Positions 23,883 through 33,220 of a DNA stretch of 64,000 bases are shown one piece after another. This DNA is from Mycoplasma sp. 2045. Its GTDB lineage: Bacteria; Bacillota_I; Bacilli_A; Mycoplasmatales; Metamycoplasmataceae. A program made the position numbers and the translations under genes. The stretch spans positions 62,001 to 126,000 of the forward strand of contig NZ_CP102083.1 in the NCBI RefSeq assembly GCF_024582715.1, written 5' to 3'. Numbering within the stretch: position 1 is the first letter of the stretch; every line of letters begins with the position of its first letter. The notes beneath the pieces are model-generated. The model saw only the letters and a list, made by a program, of their open reading frames with translations. It was not told the origin of the DNA and made no database searches.

Positions 23883-25530
23883 TTACAATGATAGATTTTC
23901 TATAACAAATGAAAAATCTTTATATATTTTGTTTAATTCGTAATGATTTGGATCTAAATTATTAATGATTTCAACAACAACTTTACCATTTACAGTTTTA
24001 GTTGTTATTGTTATAAGTTTTAAGGCATCTATAAACATATTCATAGTTACTTTTGAATTTCACCATTATCTTCATAGAACTTTTTAAGTTTGTAAATTGA
24101 GTATTTTAAGACAATCAATGCTAAGAAACACAAGAAAACATGTGCTTGAATGTGAGAATCTTTATGAACAAACATCGGTCTAACTTCAAGCGAAGATTTC
24201 AATGTTCTAAAACCTTCTTCAATTTTTCATTGTTGTTTATAAATTTCATTAGCTCTTTGCGCTGTTAAATCTGGTATGTTGGTTTCAATCATATAGAAAC
24301 CATCTTGATCAGCTATTTTTTTAATTTTAGAGTAATTTAGTTTGGCAATTGTTTTGCCTTCAACATCCATATATTTTTTCTTATATTCTGGAACAAGATC
24401 GCTTAAGCAAATTACATTATTTATTGATTTTTCTCATATTTTGATATCGAAAAAGCTCTTTTAATCTGTCAAGCTTCTCTTTGCTGGACTAAAGTAAACT
24501 ATTTGTTTTCTAAGTGTTTGATTAAATCTTTTCTTTTTCTATTGTTTGCTCAAACAGATTCCACAAATCTGCTTTTTGAAAACATTTCATGTTCCAACAT
24601 ATAATCTTTATCTTCAATGATGAATTTTTTGTCTGCTTCGCTAAGGTTATCAATACGTTTTTGAACGATGTATTTATATCCTTTCTGTTCTAAAAATCTT
24701 AAGTTAGCATTTTGACTAATTCTCTGTCGGCAATAATTGACACGTCTTTAATTTTGTAAATTCTTTCCATTTCAATTAAAAACTTAATTAAAGTTTGTGA
24801 ATCGGCAGTATTTCCTTCAAAAATTTTGTAATGAAAAGGTATTCCATTATTGTCTGTTGCCATTGCTATTACAATTTGGTCTTCATCATGTTTGCCGTCT
24901 TTTGAAAAACCTTTTTGTCTTACGCCTTTTCTTGAAAAACTTTCAAAATAAACAGTTGTATTGTCAAAGTGTAATTGTTTACTGTTTCTATTAGTTAACT
25001 CTTGTAATTTATTGTAAAGATTGAACAAAATAGTTTCTTTATTTGTTAAAAAGTATCAAAATAGTTATAAATTGATGATTTTTTAATTTCAACATTGTGT
25101 AAAAATCATTTTTGTTTTTATATTGACAAATGTAGCTTCTTGGAAAAATAATTCTGGTTCCAATGATAAATTCAAGAACTTCTTCTAATGATTTGTGCTT
25201 GCTTTTTGGCAATGAACTAAATAAGTCTAGTTCTTTGATAATTTTGTAAATTAAATCAATTCCAACATTTTTAACATTGGTTTCAACAGATGTTGGCTCT
25301 AGCAATTCAAAAAATTTGCTCTTTGCTTCAACTTTGTTGTTTGTAAATGGAACTAATTTTGCGATTGCCTTTAAATCATCAATGTTTTGCAAAGAATATT
25401 TATCTTTGATTTCTTCTCAATAGCCTAAACCGACTAAATCGCCAATTCCTTTACCATAACCTTTTGAAATTCCAATTGCTAAATAGATACCTTTTGGGTT
25501 GTTTCTTTTATATAAAATGTAATTGCTCAT
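23883..25530 (-). pseudogene. IS1634-family transposase, multiply frameshifted
   Basis: Starts at ATG 25530 (MSNYILYKRNNPKGIYLAI) and is open to about 25105. Reading must then change frame near 25105, near 25050, near 24715 and near 24490 to recover homologous text, ending at TAA 23883. The total span of about 549 codons is normal for the family. DDE-type landmarks survive in pieces: LHFDNTTVYFESF near 24970, SIIADRE near 24725, and QQWKIEEGFRTLKSS near 24215. TGA codons inside are Trp and are not counted as lesions. Confidence 0.88.
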
Positions 25531-25661
25531 GCTTTAATTATACACTATTATCATTGTAATCATTGTAAAAAATAAAAATTTTTGATTTTTTACTTATATA
25601 CATAGTATATAAGTAGAGTTTAAAAATTATAAAAAATGAGCTTCCAACTTGGAAACTCAGG

Positions 25662-25792
25662 GTTCCATTTCAGATTTTAAATAACTGAATTTTAAAGAAA
25701 ATTTCATAAGAAAAAGCTCCTTGATACACGGAGAGGAGTTGCTAGAAATAAAAACAGAAATTTCGGTTTCTGTTTTTTAATTTTTACTATAT
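25662..25792 (+). repeat. Right 131-bp direct repeat flanking the IS element
   Basis: Second copy of 23677-23807. It carries a detached end of the thioredoxin gene and a terminator copy. It finishes within the S10 promoter -10 box: the first three bases of TATAAT (25790-25792) belong to the repeat. Confidence 0.9.
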
Positions 25793-25795
25793 AAT
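25790..25795 (+). promoter_or_regulatory. -10 box of the S10 operon
   Basis: TATAAT reached by CTATATAAT at the right edge of the direct repeat. The IS cut this box, and the duplicated 131 bp restored it together with all upstream sequence. It gives a leader of roughly 110 bases before rpsJ. Confidence 0.6.
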
Positions 25796-25829
25796 CAATA
25801 AGCAACTATAGCTATGAATTTTAAGGTTG

Positions 25830-25869
25830 CCAACGTGCCAAAATGTTGTTGAGGACACGTTGGGTTTTT
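25830..25869 (+). promoter_or_regulatory. Terminator-like hairpin in the S10 leader
   Basis: CCAACGTG (25830-25837) and CACGTTGG (25856-25863) pair perfectly around an 18-base loop, followed by five T. Standing 42 bases before rpsJ, it would end transcription unless bypassed. This looks like an attenuator for the ribosomal operon. A weaker competing pair is GCAAC (25802-25806) with GTTGC (25826-25830). Confidence 0.5.
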
Positions 25870-25879
25870 AAAAGGAGCT

Positions 25880-25918
25880 ATGTTCAAAATCAAGAACAAA
25901 GGAGACAACAATGAGTAA
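25880..25918 (+). CDS. Possible 12-codon leader peptide overlapping rpsJ
   Basis: ATG at 25880 follows AAAGGAG (25871-25877) with only two bases between. It encodes MFKIKNKGDNNE and stops at TAA 25916-25918, eight bases into rpsJ. If translated it would place ribosomes at the rpsJ start by termination-reinitiation. The spacing is shorter than usual, so this could be chance. Confidence 0.25.
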   Translation: MFKIKNKGDNNE

Positions 25919-26216
25919 GTTAAACATCAAAGTTAAAGGGTTTGACCACGCATTAGTTGATGCTGCTGCAAAAAGAATTTACGAAATTGCAAAAGCAACA
26001 GATGCTAAAGTAAGTGGACCAATTCCTTTACCTACAAAAAGAGATGAAATTACTATCTTAAGATCTGTTCACGTTAACAAGAAAAGCCGTGAACAATTCG
26101 AAAGCAGAACACACCAAAGATTAGTTGTAATTACCGATCCTTCTGCTAAAACTCAAGATCAATTACAAAGACTTGAATTACCAGCTGGTGTGGATATTCA
26201 AGTTAAAGTTAAATAA
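25911..26216 (+). CDS. rpsJ: 30S ribosomal protein S10
   Basis: 101 residues; head protein of the small subunit and, in other bacteria, the NusE antitermination factor. GFDHALVDAAAKRI, GPIPLPTKRDEITILRS and EQFESRTHQRLVVI are characteristic. AAAGGAGA lies six bases before the ATG. First gene of the 20-gene S10-spc cluster, downstream of the attenuator-like hairpin. Confidence 0.97.
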   Translation: MSKLNIKVKGFDHALVDAAAKRIYEIAKATDAKVSGPIPLPTKRDEITILRSVHVNKKSREQFESRTHQRLVVITDPSAKTQDQLQRLELPAGVDIQVKVK

Positions 26217-26249
26217 TCAAATTTAATACCCAATTTTTAAGGAGACAAT

Positions 26250-27041
26250 ATGAAAGGAATCTTAGGACGTAAAGTTGGTATGACTCAAATCTTTACTGAA
26301 TCAGGAAAAAGTGTTCCTGTTACAGTAATCGAAGTACAACCAAATGTTGTTTCAAAAGTTTTAACAAACGACAAAGATGGTTACGTTGCAACACAACTTG
26401 CTACAGCTGATAAAAAAGCAAGTAGAGCAAACAAACCTGAAATTGGTCACTTTGCTAAAGCTTCAACAACACCTAAGCGCTTCGTTAAAGAAGTTCGTGA
26501 TATGTCAGGATACGAACTTGGAGATTTAATTAAAGCTGACATTTTTAAAGCAGGTGAACTTGTAGACGTTACAGGTACATCAAAAGGGAAAGGGTTCGCT
26601 GGTACAATTAAAAGACATAACCAACACATCGGGCCTAAATCTCACGGTGGAGGTGGAGGATCTCAACCTATTAGACAAACAGGATCACTTGGGGATATCT
26701 CAGGTAACCGTGTTTACAAAGGTATGACAATGCCAGGACACCTTGGACATGTTAAAACAACAGTTCAAAACTTAGAAGTTGTTAAAGTAGATGTAGAAAA
26801 CAACTTATTATTAATCAAAGGTTCAATTCCAGGACCTAAAAAATCATTCGTAGTAGTAAAAGAAGCGGTTAAAGGATTACCAAGCCGTGAAGAAATTAAA
26901 TTAGTAAACGTTAAAGAAGCTATGTTAATGAACGAACTTATTGAAAAAGCTAAAAAATTCAACATTGAAGTTACAGTTGGAATGAACGCACAACAATTAC
27001 AAGAATTAATTGATGCTGCAGAAGCAAACAAAGGAGAATAA
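26250..27041 (+). CDS. rplC: 50S ribosomal protein L3
   Basis: 263 residues; reaches the peptidyl-transferase centre. [15 protein letters not shown] at the start, [17 protein letters not shown] near 110 and [19 protein letters not shown] identify it. The C-terminus extends about 50 residues beyond typical bacterial L3 with an acidic, Glu/Asn-rich helix-like tail. AAGGAG precedes the ATG. Three bases separate its stop from rplD. Confidence 0.96.
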   Translation: MKGILGRKVGMTQIFTESGKSVPVTVIEVQPNVVSKVLTNDKDGYVATQLATADKKASRANKPEIGHFAKASTTPKRFVKEVRDMSGYELGDLIKADIFKAGELVDVTGTSKGKGFAGTIKRHNQHIGPKSHGGGGGSQPIRQTGSLGDISGNRVYKGMTMPGHLGHVKTTVQNLEVVKVDVENNLLLIKGSIPGPKKSFVVVKEAVKGLPSREEIKLVNVKEAMLMNELIEKAKKFNIEVTVGMNAQQLQELIDAAEANKGE

Positions 27042-27044
27042 TTT

Positions 27045-27773
27045 ATGGCAGAAACAGTTAAAAAATCTACAACAGCTAAAAAAGCTACTGCTAAATCAGC
27101 TCCAGCTAAAAAAGCTTCAACAAAACCAGCTGCTGCAAAATCAGCTAAAGTTACAGTTCAAAAAGACAAAAACGTTGCTAAAGTTGCTCATAAAGCAGAT
27201 TTACCAGCACAATTATTTGCTAGTGAAAAAATTTATGAACAAGCAGTATTTGACTCAATCTTATCAGAGAGAGCATCAAGAAGACAAGGAACACACAAAG
27301 TTAAAAACCGTTCAGAAGTAAGTGGTTCAGGTAAAAAACCTTGAAGACAAAAAGGAACAGGTAGAGCACGTCACAGTTCTATGCGTTCACCAATCTGAGT
27401 TGGAGGGGGAAGAGCATTCGGACCTAAACCAAACAGAAACTACTCACTTAAAGTTAACAAGAAAGTTAAATTCCGTGCATTTATTTCAGCTTTAACATTA
27501 TTAGCACAAGATCAAGCTGTTATCGTTGATGATTTAGCATTAGACACAATCTCAACAAAAACAGTTGCTGCTAAATTAGCTGAATTACAAGTAGCAAACT
27601 TAAAACATGTTTTAGTTGTTACAGAAAACACAATGGTTTACAAATCAGTTAGAAACTTACCAAACGTTACAGTTGTTAAAGCTAACTCATTAACAGTTGA
27701 AGCTGCTATTGCTGCTGACGTTATGATTGTTTCAAACGAAAGTCTTGAATTATTAAAAGGGAGAATTAAATAA
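27045..27773 (+). CDS. rplD: 50S ribosomal protein L4 with basic N-terminal extension
   Basis: 242 residues; lines the exit tunnel and in some bacteria represses the S10 operon. The core starts near residue 45, with [21 protein letters not shown] and the tunnel loop [19 protein letters not shown] (Trp from TGA at 27342-27344). The first 45 residues are a Lys/Ala/Thr repeat-like tail ([16 protein letters not shown]) absent from most L4 proteins, similar in style to the tail of neighbouring L23. Its stop overlaps the rplW ATG by one base. Confidence 0.95.
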
Positions 27774-28240
27774 TGGAATTAACAAGAATCATTAAAGCTC
27801 CAGTTTTAACTGAAAAATCAGACATTCAAAGAGCTAAAGGTGTTTACACATTTAAAGTAGACTTCCACGCAAACAAATTCCAAATTGCACAAGCTGTTGA
27901 AACAATTTTCCAAGTTAAAGTTGACAAAGTTAGAACAATCAAAGTTGATAAAAAAGCTAAAAACGTAGGACGTTTCCACGGATTTACAAACCGTTACAAA
28001 AAAGCTATGGTTACTTTAAAAGAAGGTTCAACATTAAACTATGTTCCATCAGACGCTGAAGAAGCAGTTTTAGCTGAAACTAAAGCTAAAGCAGATGAAG
28101 CTAAAAAAGCAAAAGCTTCTAAAGCTTCAGAAGTTGAGAAAAAAGCTGCTGCTAAATTAGCTGCTAAAAAAACAACAGCTAAAAAAGCAAACACAGCAGT
28201 TAAGAAAACTACTACAAAACGTAAAGTTGGTGGAGAATAA
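27773..28240 (+). CDS. rplW: 50S ribosomal protein L23 with basic C-terminal extension
   Basis: 155 residues against about 95-100 for typical L23. The core (1-98) has IIKAPVLTEKSDIQRAKGVY and FHGFTNRYKKAMVTLKEG; L23 sits at the tunnel exit and docks trigger factor and SRP. From about residue 100 onward it is a Lys/Ala-rich tail ending KKTTTKRKVGGE. A 113-base gap with a possible pseudoknot separates it from rplB, the only large gap inside the cluster. Confidence 0.95.
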   Translation: MELTRIIKAPVLTEKSDIQRAKGVYTFKVDFHANKFQIAQAVETIFQVKVDKVRTIKVDKKAKNVGRFHGFTNRYKKAMVTLKEGSTLNYVPSDAEEAVLAETKAKADEAKKAKASKASEVEKKAAAKLAAKKTTAKKANTAVKKTTTKRKVGGE

Positions 28241-28283
28241 TTAAATCCGATGAACTTTATGTTCAAATCAAACAATTAGTTAA

Positions 28284-28341
28284 GGGGTTTTAATAGTTGC
28301 TTAAAAGATAATCTTGCAAATCCCCAAATATTTTTAAGCAA
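28284..28341 (+). promoter_or_regulatory. Candidate H-type pseudoknot in the rplB leader
   Basis: Stem 1 pairs GGGG (28284-28287) with CCCC (28322-28325) and continues as UUU/AAA across one mismatch. Stem 2 pairs TTGCTTAAAA (28298-28307) with TTTTAAGCAA (28332-28341), a perfect 10 bp. The 5' arm of stem 2 lies inside stem 1 and its 3' arm outside, which is H-type pseudoknot order. The 3' arm touches the AAGGAG ribosome binding site (28341-28346). Translational control of rplB is the natural hypothesis. Confidence 0.45.
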
Positions 28342-28353
28342 AGGAGAAGACAA

Positions 28354-29199
28354 ATGGCTATTAAACATTTTAAGCCAACTACAAATGGTCGTAGAAACAT
28401 GTCTACTCTTGATTACAGACAAAACTTATCAGGTCACGCTCCAGAAAAATCACTTTTAGTGAATTTAAAAAATCATGCTGGACGTAACAACCAAGGTAAA
28501 ATTACTGTTAGACATCATGGAGGACGTGTTAAAAGATTCTACAGACTTGTAGACTTTAAACGTAATAAAGATAACATCCCTGCTACAGTAAAAACTATTG
28601 AATATGATCCAAACAGATCAGCAAACATTAGTTTAGTTGTATATGCAGATGGAGAAAAAAAATACATTTTAGCTCCTAAAGGTATTAAATTAGGACAAAA
28701 AGTTGTTTCAGGAGACAACGTAGATATTATTGTTGGTAACACATTACCACTTTCAAACATTCCTGAAGGTACATTTGTACACAATATTGAAATGCAACCA
28801 GGTGCTGGAGGACAAATTGCACGTAGTGCAGGTACATCAGCTCAAATCCTTGGTAAAGATGACAATGGAAAATACGTAGTGTTAAGATTAAAATCTGGTG
28901 AAACACGTCGTATCTTAGCTCGTTGCCGTGCAACAATTGGTGTTGTAGGAAACGAAGAACACTTATTAGTAAATATTGGTAAAGCTGGAATTAACAGACA
29001 CAAAGGTATTAGACCTACAGTACGTGGATCAGTAATGAACCCAGTAGATCACCCACATGGAGGAGGAGAAGGTAAACAACCAGTTGGTCGTAAAGCTCCT
29101 CTTACACCATGAGGTAAAAAAGCTCTTGGAGTTAAAACAAGAAAAACTAAGAAATCTTCAAATAAACTTATTTTAAGAAGAAGAAAGGATGCTAAATAA
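28354..29199 (+). CDS. rplB: 50S ribosomal protein L2
   Basis: 281 residues; a universal 23S-binding protein near the peptidyl-transferase centre. [48 protein letters not shown] and APLTPWGKKALG (Trp from TGA at 29110-29112) are diagnostic. Strong AAGGAG site. Its stop overlaps the rpsS start by one base. It is preceded by a structured leader, unlike its neighbours. Confidence 0.97.
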
Positions 29200-29477
29200 T
29201 GGCACGTAGTCTTAAAAAAGGTCCATTCGCAGATGACCATTTACTTAAAAAAGTAGATGCTATCGTTGAAGGAAAAGCACCTAAAAAACCAATTAAAACT
29301 TGATCAAGACGTTCAACAATTTTCCCTAACTTCGTTGGATTAACATTTGCAGTTCACAACGGAAAACAATTTGTTGAAGTTTACGTTACAGATGACATGG
29401 TAGGTCACAAATTAGGAGAATTCTCACCAACTAGAACATTCTCTGGTCACGGTGCAGATAAAGGGAAGAAGAAATAA
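29199..29477 (+). CDS. rpsS: 30S ribosomal protein S19
   Basis: 92 residues of normal length; S19 pairs with S13 in the 30S head. [35 protein letters not shown] and [18 protein letters not shown] are hallmark segments. One TGA (29301-29303) is Trp in IKTWSRRS. One-base overlaps with both rplB and rplV show tight coupling. Confidence 0.97.
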
Positions 29478-29821
29478 TGCAAAAACAACAAGCAAAAGCT
29501 CACGTTAAATTGCAAAGAGTTAGTGTATCTAAAGCTAAATTAGTTGCAAACTTATTTAGAGGTAAAGATGTAACTGTTGCTTTAGGGTTATTACACAACA
29601 CAAACAAAAAATCAGCTCCTATTTTCATCAAGTTATTAAACTCAGCTGTTGCTAACGCAACACACAACCATGGTTTAGATGCTACAAAATTATTCGTAAA
29701 AGAAGTTTATGTAAATGAAGGTCCAACTCTTAAAAGATTCCAACCAAGAAGCCAAGGTAGAGCTTACTCTATCTTAAAACGTACATCAAATTTATCAATC
29801 ACATTAGAGGAGAGAAATTAA
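29477..29821 (+). CDS. rplV: 50S ribosomal protein L22
   Basis: 114 residues; its beta-hairpin lines the exit tunnel beside L4 and is a macrolide-resistance locus elsewhere. KAHVKLQRVSVSKAKLVANL at the start and the closing hairpin KRFQPRSQGRAYSILKRTS, then TLEERN, match L22. Overlaps the rpsS stop by one base. Confidence 0.96.
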   Translation: MQKQQAKAHVKLQRVSVSKAKLVANLFRGKDVTVALGLLHNTNKKSAPIFIKLLNSAVANATHNHGLDATKLFVKEVYVNEGPTLKRFQPRSQGRAYSILKRTSNLSITLEERN

Positions 29822-29822
29822 T

Positions 29823-30473
29823 ATGGGACAAAAGGTTAATCCAAATGGTTTCCGTTACGGAATTTCAAAAGCTCACAACTCACAATGATTTGCAGAAAAA
29901 GCTAACTTTGGTTCATACTTAGTTGAAGATGCTAAAATCTACAAATTCTTTGATAAATTAGTACGTCAATACCAAATTGGTAAAGTTGAAGTAAAACGTA
30001 ACGCAAACAACAAAGTTACAGTTTTAGTTCACACAGCTAAACCAGCTGCTATGTTAGGTGCTGAAGGTAAAAACATTCAAGACTTAACATTAGCATTATC
30101 AAAATTTATTAAAAACAAAAACTTAAACTTAAATGTTCAAGTTTTAGAACTTAAAAATCCAGATTTAAATGCAAAATTACTTGCAGAAATGATTGCAACA
30201 AAATTAGAAAACCGTGAAAGTTTCCGTTCAGCACAAAAAATTGCTATTAGAAATGCAATGCGTGCTGGTGCTAAAGGTATCAAAACAGCTGTTTCAGGAC
30301 GTTTAAACGGAGTTGATATGGCTAGAACAGAAGGGTACTCAGAAGGAGAAATGAAACTTCACACATTAAGACAAGATGTTGATTACGCTACAGCTACTGC
30401 TAGAACAACATACGGTGCAATTGGTGTTAAAGTTTGAGTATCATTAGGTGAAAAATTGGAAGGGGATAAATAA
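29823..30473 (+). CDS. rpsC: 30S ribosomal protein S3
   Basis: 216 residues; 30S entry-tunnel protein with a KH domain. [20 protein letters not shown] with Trp (TGA) in [25 protein letters not shown] and the C-terminal [18 protein letters not shown] are family segments. The penultimate KVWVSLGEK contains another TGA Trp. It overlaps the rplP start by one base. Confidence 0.96.
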
Positions 30474-30895
30474 TGCTTCAACCAAAAAGAACCAAATACA
30501 GAAAACCATTCATTCAAAGACACGACAAACGTAAAGCAACAAAAGGAAACAAAGTTTCTTTTGGAGAATTTGGTTTACAAGCTGTAACATCTGCTTGAGT
30601 AACAGCTCGTCAAATTGAATCAGCTCGTATTGCTGCTACACGTAGAATGGGACGTGAAGGGGAAGTTATTATCCGTATTTTCCCTCACTTTGCTAAAACA
30701 TCTAAACCAATTGGTGTACGTATGGGATCAGGAAAAGGTACTCCTGAATTATGATATACAGCAGTTAAAGTTAATACAGTTATGTTCGAAGTGTCAGGTG
30801 TTGCAGAAGATGTAGCAAGAGACGCTTTAAGATTAGCTGGTCACAAATTACCTGTTAAATGAAAAATTATCAAAAGAGAAGAAGGGGATAAATAA
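30473..30895 (+). CDS. rplP: 50S ribosomal protein L16
   Basis: 140 residues; helps position the A-site t[29 protein letters not shown] and [18 protein letters not shown] followed by GSGKG identify it. Three in-frame TGA codons are Trp at the conserved positions SAW, ELW and VKW. One-base overlaps with rpsC and rpmC. Confidence 0.96.
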
Positions 30896-31089
30896 TGCTT
30901 TACAAAGAATTAAAAAACAAATCAGTTGATGAATTAAACACATTAGTTGAACAACTTAAAGCAGAATTATTTACTTTAAGATATAAAAACGTTACAGGTG
31001 ATTTAAAAGAAACACACAAAATTGCAAACATTAGAAAAGACATTGCTAAAGTTAAAACAGCTTTAAATGAAAAAAAAGGAGCTAAATAA
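30895..31089 (+). CDS. rpmC: 50S ribosomal protein L29
   Basis: 64 residues; a two-helix protein beside the tunnel exit. [20 protein letters not shown] and [16 protein letters not shown] with [10 protein letters not shown] match L29. Length is normal and there is no long extension, in contrast to some mycoplasmas that have enlarged L29. Two bases separate it from rpsQ. Confidence 0.94.
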   Translation: MLYKELKNKSVDELNTLVEQLKAELFTLRYKNVTGDLKETHKIANIRKDIAKVKTALNEKKGAK

Positions 31090-31091
31090 TT

Positions 31092-31361
31092 ATGGAAAGA
31101 AACTCAAGAAAAACTTTAGTTGGAACAGTTGTTTCTGCTGGTAAAACAGCAAAAACAATCATCGTAGCAGTTGACACATACAAAAAACACCCATTATATT
31201 CAAAACGTTACAAATCAACAAAAAGATTTGCTGTTCATGATGAAAACCATGTTGCTAAATTAGGTGACATCGTTGTTATTATGGAAACAAGACCATTATC
31301 AAAAACAAAACACTTCAGATTAGTAGAAGTTAAACAAACTGCAATCGAAGGAAATAACTAA
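31092..31361 (+). CDS. rpsQ: 30S ribosomal protein S17
   Basis: 89 residues; an OB-fold primary 16S binder. [34 protein letters not shown] and [20 protein letters not shown] are characteristic. It overlaps rplN by one base (TAATG). Confidence 0.96.
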   Translation: MERNSRKTLVGTVVSAGKTAKTIIVAVDTYKKHPLYSKRYKSTKRFAVHDENHVAKLGDIVVIMETRPLSKTKHFRLVEVKQTAIEGNN

Positions 31362-31726
31362 TGATTCACGAATTATCTAGAGCAAACGTTGCTGATAACT
31401 CAGGTGCTAAAGAAATCGGTGTTATTCGTGTTTTAGGTGGGTCAAAGAAAAAAACAGCAAACATTGGTGATGTTATTGTATGTTCAGTTAAAAAAGCTAT
31501 TCCAAACGGTATGGTTAAAGAAGGGCAAGTTGTTAAAGCAGTAGTTGTACGTTCAGCTTACGGAATTCACCGTGACAATGGTACATACATTCGTTTTGAT
31601 GATAACGCAGTTGTAATTTTAAAAGAAGATGGAACACCACGTGGAACACGTGTGTTCGGACCTGTTGCTCGTGAAATTAGAGAAAAATACCCAAAAATCG
31701 TTTCACTTGCACCTGAAGTACTTTAA
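31361..31726 (+). CDS. rplN: 50S ribosomal protein L14
   Basis: 121 residues; lies at the subunit interface and contacts L19. [31 protein letters not shown] and [17 protein letters not shown] are diagnostic. Length is normal. A 22-base gap with AAGGAG leads to rplX. Confidence 0.97.
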   Translation: MIHELSRANVADNSGAKEIGVIRVLGGSKKKTANIGDVIVCSVKKAIPNGMVKEGQVVKAVVVRSAYGIHRDNGTYIRFDDNAVVILKEDGTPRGTRVFGPVAREIREKYPKIVSLAPEVL

Positions 31727-31748
31727 TTTATTTATAAGGAGATAAGTT

Positions 31749-32081
31749 ATGAACAAAATCAAATTCAAAGTTAATGATGAAGTTATGGTTATTGCCGGTA
31801 AAGATAAAGGAAAAACAGGTCAAATCGAAAAAATCTTACGTTCAGAAAACAAAGTTATCGTTAAAGGTGTAAATATTGTTAAAAAACACAACAAACCTTC
31901 ACACCAAAACCAAGATGGTTCAATTTCAGAAAAAGAAGCTCCAATCCACGTTTCAAATGTTGCATATTTAGTTAAAAAAGCTACAAAAGATAAACCAGCA
32001 CAAATCTCAAAAATCGGATACAAAATTGATGACAAAGGTAAAAAAGTAAGAATCGCAAAAAGAACACAAAAGGAAATCTAA
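31749..32081 (+). CDS. rplX: 50S ribosomal protein L24
   Basis: 110 residues; assembly initiator of the large subunit with an N-terminal KOW motif: [20 protein letters not shown] at about 9-28. [15 protein letters not shown] and the closing VRIAKRTQK agree with L24. The rplE ATG starts one base after its stop. Confidence 0.95.
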   Translation: MNKIKFKVNDEVMVIAGKDKGKTGQIEKILRSENKVIVKGVNIVKKHNKPSHQNQDGSISEKEAPIHVSNVAYLVKKATKDKPAQISKIGYKIDDKGKKVRIAKRTQKEI

Positions 32082-32082
32082 T

Positions 32083-32628
32083 ATGTTAAAAAATGTTTAT
32101 TTAGAAAAAGCAGTTCCTGCTTTAAAAGAAAAATACCAATATAAATCATCAATGGAAGTTCCAAGAATCGAAAAAGTTGTATTAAACATGACAGCTGGAA
32201 AAGAAATCAACAACTCAAAAGCTATTGAAGAAGTTTTAAATGAATTAACATTAATCTCTTCTCAAAAACCATACCAAACAACAGCTAAAAAATCAAACGC
32301 TTCATGAAAACTTCGTGAAGGTATGCCTATGGGTGGAAAAGTTACACTTCGTAGAGAAAGAATGTGAGACTTTTTAGACAAATTAATCAATGTTGCAATG
32401 CCACGTATTCGTGACTTCCGTGGAGCTAATCCAAAAGCTTTCGATGGAAGAGGTAACTACAACTTAGGAATTAAAGAAGAAATCATCTTCCCAGAAATCG
32501 AATTTGACAAAATCCGTAAAATCAAAGGGCTTGACGTTATTATTGTAACTTCAGCTAAATCTGACCAAGAAGCTAAAACATTATTAGAAGCACTTGGTGT
32601 ACCATTCGAAAAAAAAGGAGCTAAATAG
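32083..32628 (+). CDS. rplE: 50S ribosomal protein L5
   Basis: 181 residues; contacts 5S rRNA and the P-site t[33 protein letters not shown] and [20 protein letters not shown] are signature segments. Two TGA Trp codons occur (SWKLREG, MWDFLDK). The 5S gene it binds is not in this rRNA unit. Confidence 0.96.
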
Positions 32629-32631
32629 TTT

Positions 32632-32817
32632 ATGGCAAGAAAAGCATTAATCGCAAAAGCTAAACGTCACCCTAAATTCTCAACACGTGCTTACACACGT
32701 TGTGAATTATGTGGACGTCCACACTCAGTTTTAAGAAAATACAAAGTATGTCGTATCTGCTTTAGAAACCTTGCACACGAAGGTAAAATTCCAGGTATGA
32801 AGAAAGCGAGTTGATAA
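32632..32817 (+). CDS. rpsN: 30S ribosomal protein S14, zinc-binding short form
   Basis: 61 residues. [20 protein letters not shown] supplies two CxxC pairs for zinc, which marks the short C+ form. The final residues are KKASW: the Trp is encoded by TGA at 32812-32814 and followed by TAA. This matches the conserved S14 C-terminus and supports reading TGA as Trp. Two bases lie before the rpsH ATG. Confidence 0.97.
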
Positions 32818-32819
32818 TT

Positions 32820-33215
32820 ATGTTTATTACAGATCCAATTTCAGATTTAGTTGTTAGAATCAAAAACGCTAACATTAGAAAACATAAAACTGTTTCAATT
32901 CCATATTCAACTAAAAAAGAAGCTATTGTTAAGTTAATTTTAGAAGAAGGGTACATTGCATCTTACACAGTTTCAGGTGAAGGTGTAAACAAAGAATTAG
33001 TAGTTACATTAAAATACAAGAAAAACAAACAAGCTATCGTTGACTTTAAAAGAGTTTCTAAGCCAGGTCTTAGAACTTACGTTAAAGCAGATGAAATTCC
33101 TAGTGTTTTATCAGGTTACGGTACAGTAATCATCTCTACTTCAAAAGGATTAATGACAGGAAAACAAGCTAAGGAGGCTAATGTTGGTGGTGAAATCATC
33201 GCTTACATTTGATAA
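32820..33215 (+). CDS. rpsH: 30S ribosomal protein S8
   Basis: 131 residues; a central-domain 16S binder that represses the spc operon in E. coli. DPISDLVVRIKNANIRKH at the start and GLMTGKQAKEANVGGEIIAY at the end identify it. The last residue is Trp from TGA (33210-33212) followed by TAA, equivalent to the conserved AYVW end. ATG 32820 is chosen over the upstream in-frame TTG at 32811, which lies inside rpsN. Confidence 0.96.
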
Positions 33216-33220
33216 TTAGT

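Larger units (their letters stand above)
23808..25661 (-). mobile_element. IS1634-like insertion sequence, 1854 bp
   Basis: Bounded by inverted repeats CCTGAGTTTCCAAGTT at 23808-23823 and its exact complement AACTTGGAAACTCAGG at 25646-25661. Size, the IS4/IS1634-type transposase and the unusually long direct repeats (131 bp) all match the IS1634 family, known in Mycoplasma mycoides for long, variable target duplications. The transposase on the minus strand is frameshifted, so the copy is not autonomous. It lies exactly between the thioredoxin terminator and the S10 operon. Confidence 0.88.

Noticed and set aside
27010-27321. Lys/Gln-rich frame overlapping rplC and rplD
   Set aside because: It is an out-of-frame reading of the low-complexity L4 extension.
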